25,689 bases of DNA from Monosporascus cannonballus (lineage: Eukaryota; Ascomycota; Sordariomycetes; Xylariales). The stretch covers positions 1 to 25,689 of the forward strand of contig QJNS01000485.1 in the NCBI GenBank assembly GCA_004154925.1. Direction: 5' to 3'. Below are positions 12,201 through 20,892 of the stretch, one piece after another. The position numbers were made by a program, and so were the translations under genes. The notes under the pieces are model-generated. The model did no database searches and was not told where the DNA came from. It saw only the letters and a list, made by a program, of their open reading frames with translations. Every line of letters begins with the position of its first letter. The stretch's first letter is position 1.

Positions 12201-12418
12201 ACCCTACCTTGCATACCTGCAGCAGGTACCTTGAGGTCTACGTATTGCTTGGTACCCGCCTACGTAACCTCCAGGTTTTATTTAGTATAGCATTGACCTA
12301 TATGCCGCTAGAGGGTATGTACTTTGACGGTATGTACTTTGTAAAGCACGCCTACTTTATACCTTTTACCCTGCATATTTGGACCTACACACGGTCAGGA
12401 CGGTGTGTACCCTGTTGA
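9202..12418. other. 3.2 kb spacer, no gene supported
   Basis: This lies between the aminotransferase stop and the ATG-depleted leader of ATG1. Open frames of up to 139 residues occur just after 9240 on both strands, but they overlap each other, lack good ATG starts and show no motif. I see no tRNA, rRNA or transposon. ACCTA/TAGGTA-type motifs are frequent from about 11,000 onward. Confidence 0.5.
12314..12341. repeat. 13-base direct repeat, two copies
   Basis: The sequence GGTATGTACTTTG occurs at 12314-12326 and again at 12329-12341, with a 15-nt period. It lies in the ATG1 upstream region. No function is known. Confidence 0.75.
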
Positions 12419-12976
12419 TACTCTAAACAGAACAGAGCTGGTTTATTATCGGCCTCTCTAAAGCTTCTTCTGCATCTTTCATAGCTATCGTAGCAGTCCT
12501 AGATTCACCGTCATTCCTCCCCAGGTTATCACCATCTAGCCTGGTTCCCTCGATCTGACAGCCCCGATCTTCGGGACCCATCTATTGTGTCTGTGTTTGT
12601 GCTACAAGGCACCCCATCCCCGCCTTTTCAAGGGTTCCATCCATTCTGCCCTATCGGATTATACGCCTCGACATCATTCATCCACTTCGACCTCAGGCCA
12701 CGCCCCAGACCCCCGGAAGTTGAAGGCGCGAGCGCATCCCTCTTGACCCAGGCTTCGGCTTCCTCTGATCGACTGCTACATTTCTTCCGCCTTGTGCATC
12801 TTTAGCTCCTTTTTCACCTTTTCACCTACGAACCCAACCCTTTCCACATTCTTACGGTTCCGGAGGTGTACATGACGACAACCCGAGCTGTTCATCGCTT
12901 CCCGATCCCCTTATAGGCCCACGGGCTGCGACAACCCCCAGATTCCTGTCCCCAGACAAGCAATATACAGGACATC
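12419..12976 (+). promoter_or_regulatory. Probable 5' leader of ATG1, pyrimidine-rich and ATG-depleted
   Basis: In about 558 nt before the ATG1 start the plus strand contains only one ATG (at 12872), and the sequence is rich in C and T. This is the pattern expected of a transcribed fungal leader under selection against upstream starts. The true transcription start is not visible. Confidence 0.45.
12872..12916 (+). promoter_or_regulatory. uORF of 14 codons upstream of ATG1
   Basis: ATG at 12872 opens a 14-residue frame (MTTTRAVHRFPIPL) closed by TAG at 12914-12916, 60 nt before the ATG1 start. Its start context is weak (T at -3), whereas the main ATG has A at -3, so leaky scanning would be expected. 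Whether it is in the mRNA is inferred. Confidence 0.45.
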
Positions 12977-15900
12977 ATGGCCGACCAGCGCGCCTCAGCA
13001 GGCTCCTCGCGTCGAGCCAAGGCTGCTGAAGATGTAGTCGGCCAGTTCATCATCGGATCCGAAATAGGTAAAGGCAGCTTTGCACAGGTCTACGCAGGCA
13101 AGCACAAGGTTTGTCACCTCTCACCTCGCCTGTATATGCGCAATATGTTTTTGCATGCTATTATGCTCTTGTGGCTGTCCTGAAAGTCAGTACGGGGCTA
13201 TCTGTTCGAGGTTCTGCTGGGAAGAGCAGAACTTCGCTAGTCTACACCATACTTCTGAGTCATTGTTGATGACAGGTCGTCGAGCTGGCTAACCTCGTAC
13301 AGGACTCTGGTGCCGCGGTTGCTATCAAGTCCGTCGATGTCGCCCGATTGAACAAGAAACTGAAGGACAATCTCTATAGTGAAATCAAGATTCTCAGGAA
13401 GCTACGACATCCTCACATTGTTGCCCTCCATGACTGCATCGAGTCCTCGAGCCACATAAACCTTGTTATGGAATACTGCGAGCTCGGAGACTTGTCTCTG
13501 TTCATCAAGAAGCGGGAGAAGCTCGTCACGCACCCAGCTACCTGCGACATGGCTCGAAAGTATCCCAGCGTCCCTAACGCAGGTCTCAATGAGGTTGTCA
13601 TCCGCCACTTTCTCAAGCAGCTAGCCAGCGCGCTTCAGTTCTTGCGTGAGGGCAACTTTGTTCACCGAGATGTCAAGCCCCAGAATCTCCTATTACTTCC
13701 ATCAGTCCAATATAGGGATACGAACAGAGACAGCCGCCCAGTTCTCAGCGCCAGCCAAGACTCCCTAATACCCGCTGCCGGCTTGCAATCACTGCCCATG
13801 CTGAAGCTCGCAGACTTTGGATTTGCTCGCGTCCTTCCTTCGACATCATTAGCCGAGACACTCTGTGGTTCGCCCCTCTACATGGCCCCTGAGATTCTGC
13901 GCTATGAGAGATACGACGCTAAGGCCGACTTGTGGTCTGTCGGCACTGTTCTATATGAGATGGTTTGTGGCAAACCGCCTTTCCGCGCTAGTAATCACGT
14001 CGAATTATTAAGGAAGATCGAACATGCCGAAGACCAGATTAAGTTCTCCCGAGAGTGTCAGGTTAGTGCGGACATGAAAAGCTTGATTCGTGTTCTCCTG
14101 AAGCGGAACCCTGTCGAAAGACTCAGTTTCGAGAACTTCTTCAATCATCCTGTAGTCACTGGCGTAATTCCCGGCCTGGTCGAAGACGATGTGCCCAGGG
14201 TTCAGACGCGTCCATCGAAAGAAGCTCGAGCCGCCTCAAAGAGTGAGGAGCCTCAGTCGAGTCTACGGCGGATGTCGTTCCATCGTCGCTACGCCACTGA
14301 GCAAGACACGTCTCGGCAAGACGCGGGACCGTCCCCTCCTCGCGAGAAGCAGTTAAGGTCCTCACCGCTTGCCACCCAAACCGAATTTGAAAAGCGAGAT
14401 CAACCAGCACGAGACGCACAACCGGTCTCCCAGTCTCCCCTTGATGATATCGCGTCAGGGCTGGGAATTAGGAGACCTCAGCCAATACCGTCTACGTCTG
14501 CACCTACGCGGCCCGCACTACATCAAGATCGTCAGAACCGTGGCTTGTCAAATGCCCAATCAAGTAAGCATGATGATCAAGATTCACCATCGAACATGCC
14601 TGTTGCCGTAAGTAAGGGGAAGGCCAGAAACGAGCGCTCCCCCTTGGATGATCGGGAGAAAACCGCCCAAGACATCGCTTTTGAGAAAGAATATGTTGTG
14701 GTAGAGAAGAAGTACGTGGAGGTAAATGCATTCGCCGATGAGCTGGCTGCCAAAGGAGCCCAAGCGCAGGCGATGTCCCCTAGGTCTGGTCAGATTGTCC
14801 GCCGAGCGACTCAACAAGGCGTACCAACGTCGACTACAGGTGCCGTTCCCGCACAACCCTCAAATGTGCTTCAGATTGCCCAGGGTAGGCCGTCGCGGCC
14901 AGAGCACTATCGTCGGAACTCATACGACAAGAATCTTTCTGGCAGCCCGACTTCTACGACGTCTGTTATATCAAAGGCTATCCAGGACGCTAGTTTACGA
15001 CTGTTCGGTTTCAAGTACCCGTCACATATGCTCGGAAAAGGCGCATCGCCGCCGCATCTATATAACCCGTTCCCGGCATACCCCACCCCCCCGTCTACAG
15101 GTCTCATTACTGATGGACGCCAAGGCGGCTTAGTTGACGAAGATGCGCGGGTTGCGCAGTGCATCGAGGACTACGCCACACGAAGCGATGTCGTCTGGGG
15201 CTTTGCTGAAGTCAAATACAAGCAACTTGTGCCCTTGACTCCCTCTATGGATCACGCCCTAGGAGGAGCGCCCGCTGACAAAGTGGCATTGGACGAGGAA
15301 GATGGTCTCACTATAGAGGCTGTGGTTGTGCTCTCAGAGGAAGCTCTTGTTCTCTATGTTAAGGCACTTTCCCTCCTTGCCAAGTCCATGGATATTGCTA
15401 GCATCTGGTGGGCTAAGAAGGCAAGGGGTGATTGCAGTGGGGCGCCTCATATCGTCTCTCGGGACGTGACAACAGCTCAAAACCTCGTGACGAGGGTCAA
15501 TTCAGCGGTGCAATGGGTCCGCAAACGGTTCAACGAGACGTTGGAGAAGGCGGAAGTCGTAAAACTAAAGCTTGCCGAAGCGCAAAAGCAGCTCCCAAAG
15601 GACCATCCCAGTCATCCGGACAATAATCTCCAAGAGGCCGCCTCGAGTGCTTCTGGTGCAGATGGAGTGATATTGACCACTGGCTTGAGCGCAGAGAAGC
15701 TCATGTACGAGCGTGCCGTTGAGATGAGCCGGGCTGCTGCTATAAACGAAATATCCAACGAAGATTTGAGCGGATGTGAGATATCCTACGTTACAGCCAT
15801 TCGTATGCTTGAGGCCGTTCTCGATAATGACGAGGACTTCTCCAAGAAAAAAATATCGGGGACTTCCGAGGCAGAGCGGGACATGGCTCGAGAAGGGGCA

Positions 15901-16137
15901 TCGGAGATCAATGCAGACGACCAACAGTCGGTTCATAAGAGTAGGTGGGGCTCCTTTCTTAGGCGGAAATATTGTGCTGACTTTTATCAAGTGATCCAAA
16001 TGATCAACGGCAGACTCTCTGCCCTTCGAAAGAAAATGCAAATGATCGCAAACGCCTCGAAGGCTCAACTACAAAGTAGCGTCCGCAGACGAAGCGGCGA
16101 TGTCACTCCGCGTAGCGTTCCCCTGAGCGAGTCGTGA
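12977..16137 (+). CDS. ATG1: Serine/threonine-protein kinase Atg1 (ULK1 homologue)
   Basis: This kinase starts autophagy: in a complex with Atg13 and scaffold proteins it acts at the phagophore assembly site under TORC1 control. Two exons, 12977-13108 and 13303-16137, give 988 residues. The 194-nt intron is placed by the phase-0 join [13 protein letters not shown] and has a GGCTAAC branch site. The kinase domain is complete: GKGSFAQV (31-38), VAIK with K53, HRD (165-167) with K169, DFG (215-217), APE (239-241). A long, low-complexity Ser/Pro/Gln-rich linker follows. Within it, [19 protein letters not shown] contains Y508-x-x-V511, a candidate Atg8-interacting motif at the conserved place. The C-terminal part (about 610-970) matches the conserved tMIT/EAT region that binds Atg13. 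It lies upstream of the RhoGAP gene on the same strand, far enough away to be independent. Confidence 0.97.
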
Positions 16138-16194
16138 ACTTCACATTTTATTACTGCTTCTATGACGCCTTCCATGGAGTCGCACGTTCAGTCC

Positions 16195-16235
16195 TTCGAT
16201 ACCGGCCTCTTCGATACCGGTCTCTTCGATACTTA
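16195..16235. repeat. 15-base tandem repeat just after ATG1
   Basis: Units at 16195-16209 and 16210-16224 differ by one base (TTCGATACCGGCCTC and the T variant); a decayed third copy begins at 16225. They start 58 nt after the ATG1 stop codon, so they probably lie in its 3' UTR. Confidence 0.8.
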
Positions 16236-16720
16236 CCTTCTCTGCATTCTCGCTGGACGACTGGTTTATAATTTTACTGCCCGGCCATTACTCGCAAGGC
16301 GTTTCGGACAGGGTGCACCATCTGTAGATTGCATTACTGCTTATAGGCATTCAGAGTCTTTGCATCTATCCCTCTCTACTGGTCACAACGGATGCCGGTC
16401 CGTACTGTTGTATGAATTTCACTGGAACGAAGAAACGACTCCGGCGCAGGTTAGGGCTACACGGCACCAAGGACGGCTTTGGTTCCTCCTTCCTAGGATA
16501 TGTCAAGGCGGGTTCATTCTTCTTGTAGGTTATTTTCGTTACGTTTATCATGGCCAAATGCAGTGTTCGGGCCTAAATCGACTGGAGAGGAGGTCTGTTG
16601 CATGTTGTATCGCCTTTTGGCCATAGGCGACTTAGGGGGTTCTCCATTAGAGCTGATAACGTCTGATGGCAACAAGGGTTTTAGGGTCGTTCAGGTGTTG
16701 GGTCTGGCATGGTCCTGTTG

Positions 16721-16740
16721 GGTTCGGTTCGGTTCGGTTG
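16721..16740. repeat. GGTTC pentamer repeat
   Basis: Three GGTTC units followed by GGTTG form a 20-base simple repeat in the spacer downstream of ATG1. Confidence 0.8.
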
Positions 16741-17404
16741 GGGTTATTACTTTTCATCTCTTGGTCTTCATCGACAGGGGCTCATCTTCCTCTCCTTTTA
16801 TTTTTCTTGTGTGCACTCGACGCTTTTTGTACCATCTAGATTGGCAGACAGCAGCGGGCACGGTCTCCCCTCCCCTCGAAAGCTCACGAGATTGAGGCGG
16901 ATCACGCATCGAGACGAGACAAGAGATGGGATTGCATTTTCGTCTGGACCCTGCTACACTAGAAGGGAATGAATCTAGAAGCAGCAAGCAGCTAGCAGTA
17001 TCAATATTCAGCCTACAGGATAATCGAGATAGAAAAAGCGACTAATACCCAGCCAAACGAGAAAGATAATATCTTGAAGAGCGGATGATGATATTATTAT
17101 TGGTTGTGCGGCCTCGTATTTGTTTATGCCTGAAGTCCTCTTTTTTACGAGCGTAATGCGCACGTTTGTGACGGGATGGATGAATTGGTGACGGACACAC
17201 GTACGTAGATGGATGCACCCGTATTAGGTAGGTAGCTATTTATAATAAGCCGACCTCTCGGACGCTGCTGAACCAACGACATGATACAGCTCGTTGGGGT
17301 CGGGGTAATCATGACTCGAGCCTGGTTTTTCTCGCCCAAGCTACATACCCCTAGAGGCAAGGCCAGGGTCAACGCGAGCTTGTAGAGAATCGTCGCCTGG
17401 AATT

Positions 17405-17692
17405 TCACACTTGAGCATCATGTGTCAGTAGCGCAAGCTGCTCGTTCATATTGCCCATCACAAGGGCCACGGCTCTGTGAAACTGGGGGCTTTCCGGCTT
17501 CCGCACCTCCGATCCGTCGGCGGATGAATCGCTTGCGGAGTCGTCGAATGGTGCGCCGTCGGTATGGAAAGCAGTGCTCGCGGATGATTGCGTGGCACCG
17601 AATTCGTCGGCGCCGGCGCCGCTGCCCTGACTGCCGGCCTCGGCCTGAGGCGGCAGTGTATCGGTGTCTCGCCGAAGGTTTGTTGCATACAT
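17405..17692 (-). CDS. Candidate small protein or terminal exon, function unknown
   Basis: An open frame of 95 residues runs from ATG at 17692-17690 to TGA at 17407-17405. I do not recognise it. It is acidic and rich in Ser, Ala, Asp and Gly up to about residue 68, followed by a helix-like tail (HRAVALVMGNMNEQLALLTH). Its third codon positions favour G and C, unlike the flanking AT-richer DNA, which argues for coding. Against it, the GC-rich stretch also keeps frames of about 100 residues open on the plus strand and in another minus frame. A CCCGTAG acceptor-like site sits just upstream of the ATG, so it could be the last exon of a longer gene, but I found no upstream exon in frame. Confidence 0.35.
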   Translation of the reverse strand: MYATNLRRDTDTLPPQAEAGSQGSGAGADEFGATQSSASTAFHTDGAPFDDSASDSSADGSEVRKPESPQFHRAVALVMGNMNEQLALLTHDAQV

Positions 17693-18188
17693 GTGACCTA
17701 CGGGATGAGCGGCGTTTTGTCAAATGGTAAAGTAAGGTGTTACTCGTCAGGGCACGAGAAGCCGACTGGCCGAGAGAGCATCTAGAAGCGGCGAGTGGCA
17801 GAATTCCCGCTAGCCTTATATCTCAACACGTTTTACATGTCACTGTATGTTGCCACGATAGTTTCTGTCGGGAGAAAAAGCTGCACGGCCTTTCAGGGTA
17901 CCCAAGTCGAAGAGGCCTTCGACATCGTTGCGCTCGATAGTTCTGTATGGCCACCCTACGTTAGGGCAAAGGCGCGACCCCAGTGTAATATATGGAAATC
18001 CTGGGAAAGTTGCAGTCTTGGGTGCGGCTAAGATGCCCGAGACGAAGGTCGAGCAGTGAAAGTGAGTAATTGTTTTCTTTTAAGCTTGGTGCGACCTGAG
18101 CCCCTCAGCTTTCATATAGTCGAGTCGGGGTGAGTTTACGTGGTTTATGCGGCCCTGGCATGAGCAAAGTATATTTATTCACATGCTT
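17693..18188. other. Spacer, nothing clear
   Basis: This lies between two weak minus-strand candidates. No coding sequence is supported. It contains an AATAAA on the minus strand that may serve the candidate gene to its right. Confidence 0.5.
18174..18179 (-). terminator. Possible polyadenylation signal (AATAAA)
   Basis: AATAAA on the minus strand begins 10 nt after the stop codon of the candidate two-exon small gene. It is a common hexamer, so this is weak support only. Confidence 0.3.
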
Positions 18189-18557
18189 TTATGCTAAATT
18201 TAGAGTAGAACCACCAACCATTCTGGCAGGCGGTTAGAGATCAGGGTCCCTCGCAAGGATATGCGCATATAGTAATTGATGAACTTGACCAACGGAGGGG
18301 CAAGTGTCACTCGCTACTTAACTTCCATTGACACAGCCAACTCTGCGTGCATAAAAAGTAGGGCAGCCGCCTCGACAAGCAGCTCACGGGGAAAGCTTGG
18401 AATACTCGGCGGCCGGGGTTGTGGACAGCAGCCGGTTGGAGGGTGATGGCGGCGGCGGTGGCGGTGGTGCTGCTTCTGCGGGTGCGCCGGTGATGTCGGG
18501 GGTGCTTGGTCGTATACGGGGGGCCTGGTACTGGATGAAGCCTCCCCCATTCGACAT
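18189..18557 (-). CDS. Candidate two-exon microprotein gene, 67 residues
   Basis: Hypothetical model: exon 1 at 18557-18388 and exon 2 at 18222-18189. Exon 1 starts at an ATG and encodes MSNGGGFIQYQAPRIRPSTP, then an Ala/Pro stretch with seven prolines and a serine-rich end. Without splicing the frame ends at TGA 18386-18384. A GTGAGC donor overlaps that stop. A matching 3' site (CTCTAAC, then CAG at 18225-18223) would join in phase to PMVGGSTLNLA and TAA at 18191-18189. An AATAAA follows. Exon 1 is GC-rich in third positions, but the surrounding GGC/GGT repeat keeps other frames open too. I recognise no family. Other readings are a chance frame, or a pseudogene. Confidence 0.28.
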
Positions 18558-19478
18558 ATGCCAGGTACAATTGTCCTACACACATACAGAGCATACATAC
18601 GTCAGGTCGAGACAAGTCGTCATTTGGCGCCGAGCCATCCACTCTCCTCTTCTGCCCGTATGCTGGCGGCTATTTTCGTACACTCGCCTCTTCGTTTTCA
18701 GCTATTTCACCGTCTTGCCATCTGACTGAAGCAAGAGGCACTCGTCTGCTGTGGGGTAGACTGCATTTTCCGAGGAGGTTGGTCGCCCTCTGATTGAACC
18801 GCGAATATGACGTCGGGGGTTACGGAGGCGCAGACGAGAGGGATCCTCTGCTTCGTGCCAGGAGGACATTGACGCCAGAGATGTGGAATAGCCAATGGCT
18901 GCCTATGCCACTTAACCAGCGTATCTGCCTGCCTACATTGTACAATTCCGGGTCTGGAGTGGCCATGTAGCTTTGGTCTTTCTTAGGTAGGCCCGTAAGC
19001 AGCCGTCTCTCCTTTTCTTCCACAACAAGAGAGATAGAGCAAAAGCGGTAATGTTCTTTCTTTCACGCCCCGCCGAATCCGCTCTCCCCGGAATAACGTG
19101 AATCTTTGTTTAGGACTTGGCATCTCAGTCGATCCCGTAGGGGGATATGTCGGCTCTGGGGCGACGATGATCGACGGCTGTTCTGCTATGGGGAATGGCA
19201 AATGACATGGGACGCCAAGAGCTTTCCGGACTAGGGGCGGTATCTTACCAGGGCGATGCCTGAACTTCTAGACCAGAAGTTCTAAGTTTAATTGTGCACG
19301 GTACATACAATATCGACAACTGTGGTCCGGCCCGTATTGGCGCTACCAGGTAGTTGTCCCTGCGCCCGAGTTTGCTATTACGTACTCATCCCACCTGGAT
19401 TATGAAAAGGCATTTGCTTGTGTAAAGAAGAGAAAGAGGCGGTCTTTTGCAAATGCTAAAGACCGGCAACCATACACC

Positions 19479-19552
19479 CACACACACTCTCTCTCACACT
19501 CTCACTATCACACACAGATATATATATACCTAGTATATACATATATATATAG
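19479..19552. repeat. Compound microsatellite (CA, CT and TA tracts)
   Basis: An interrupted run of CA and CT dinucleotides passes into TA dinucleotides. It is simple-sequence DNA likely to vary in length between strains. Confidence 0.85.
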
Positions 19553-20281
19553 GCTGTAGGTAAAGTAACTATGTCAATCACGCGACATTGTTCAGCTGGG
19601 GATTCCGACTGGAAGTGCTGCCAGCGCAGGAACCAGAGCTTATTTCCTCCTCGTCTCGTTTAATATCACGTACCCACGGTAGGTTTCTGCGGCATATGGT
19701 ACCTACATTAAAACCTACATTAAGGTGAACCCTATAAGCAGGCTTTGCATATCTTGGAACCCTTGACAGTCTCGAAATACGAAAACTTAGAAACCGGCAA
19801 CAGGAACAAAGAAAGACTTGATATGGTCACTTATAACCTGTAAAACAGAGACAACCTTGCGGACCCTAGAAGAAGCGAGCACTCAGTACATTGGGGGAGC
19901 TTGCTGGAATGGGGATGAAATACAGTATCATACTCCACAAGGAAACTGTGCGATTACTACCTGTGTATTTCTGACGTACTTCGTCGTGGCCTAGCAGTTG
20001 CTGGCTTGCAGCGCTAACCAGGACCTTCCCGTTGAACCACCAGTCAGAAACGGGGACAAGATTCAGTTTAGCAAGGTTTATATGGCCTGGGCGCCTTGGG
20101 GGCTTGCTGGGGGGCGTTTGATCGCACCACCCATATTTGGCTAGAGCCTACCGTGAGGCACTTGACGTTAGCTACTGTGCTACCCACCCAGCCAGGCCAG
20201 CCTACCAGCCCACCCTAATCCTACATACCCTCAAGTAGAAATTCGAATTCGATGGCTACACGACATCTATCTACCAACTAG

Positions 20282-20298
20282 GTAGGTAAATTACCTAC
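20282..20298. repeat. 8-base inverted repeat GTAGGTAA/TTACCTAC
   Basis: Perfect 8-base arms are separated by a single A. It is the neatest example of the TAGGTA/ACCTA motifs scattered through the spacers, and it lies 595 nt before the RhoGAP start. A protein-binding site or a decayed repeat end are both possible. Confidence 0.7.
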
Positions 20299-20426
20299 GT
20301 ACTCTTCATCTTCTCCCCCAACCTCAACGACATACTTAGGGATCCAGTATTGATTACTTAATTAAAGTTTCAACCACTTCTCAATTATCACCACCAACAC
20401 CACCACCCAACACCACCGCCCTTCTC

Positions 20427-20884
20427 ATGAGCTACTGCCATCGCCGCTACAATTGTAATCTCTCCCCGCTTTCCCAGGTACATTCTCCGCTTCCACCTAC
20501 GCGTGCATGCGTAAGGGTATCTTAGATCCTTAGAAGAAGCACATGCCAATGCTTAGGAGATACTCCTCTATTCACTCCTTCATCCTTCCAAATTCCCTGC
20601 CATCCGACCGCTCGCTGCTCCAATACCTACGACCGAAACCCACGCCGCACGCATAGCCCTCATCCCGGACCCGTGCGCTCCATCATCACGACAACTAGGA
20701 CTACCGCTCGAGCCTCGCAAGCTTAATGCATATCTTCCCCGCTATAGTTCTACCATCGATAGCTAGCCACGGGCCAAAGATACCGTCACGCGCCCCCATT
20801 AATACTGTTCGTACCGTCGTTCCAACTATCCGAGTCGCGACGAGCCGTCCTATATTCAGTCTTATCTTGAGTACGCGTCATTGA
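20427..20884 (+). promoter_or_regulatory. uORF-rich probable 5' leader of the RhoGAP gene
   Basis: Four upstream frames open with ATG: 20427-20525 (32 residues), 20507-20533 (8), 20543-20656 (37) and 20726-20884 (52). The last ends 8 nt before the main ATG. No further plus-strand ATG occurs in the interval apart from one inside the third frame. If the transcript starts upstream of 20427, they should lower or regulate translation. An unseen leader intron could remove some of them. Confidence 0.4.
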
Positions 20885-20892
20885 CAGCCATA

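Larger units (their letters stand above)
16138..17404. other. 1.3 kb spacer downstream of ATG1
   Basis: This holds the ATG1 3' end. An open frame at 16162-16626 looks like read-through of UTR sequence: it contains the 15-base tandem repeat and has no recognisable motif. No gene is supported. Confidence 0.5.
18558..20426. other. 1.9 kb spacer, no gene supported
   Basis: This AT-richer DNA holds a microsatellite (19479-19552), several ACCTA/TAGGTA motifs and the probable promoter of the RhoGAP gene. Minus-strand frames between 18707 and 19201 are short, lack good ATG starts and show no motif. Confidence 0.5.

Noticed and set aside
12587..12805. A 72-residue plus-strand frame in the ATG1 upstream region
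   Set aside because: It has no ATG start and lies in the pyrimidine-rich leader. Its composition reflects the CT-rich DNA.
16162..16626. A 154-residue plus-strand frame just downstream of ATG1
   Set aside because: It starts 24 nt after the ATG1 stop, includes the 15-base tandem repeat, and has no recognisable domain. It is best read as 3' UTR sequence.
18314..18557. A +1 frameshift reading, like an ornithine decarboxylase antizyme, at the CCG-TGA-G junction near 18386
   Set aside because: Shifting +1 at the stop gives only about 23 more codons before TAG, far too short for an antizyme second frame, and no antizyme motif is seen. Splicing at the overlapping GTGAGC explains the junction more simply.
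18983..19201. A minus-strand frame with a protein-like beginning (PFPIAEQPSIIVAPEP)
   Set aside because: It starts at TTG, has no splice partner or motif, and the flanking frames do not extend it.
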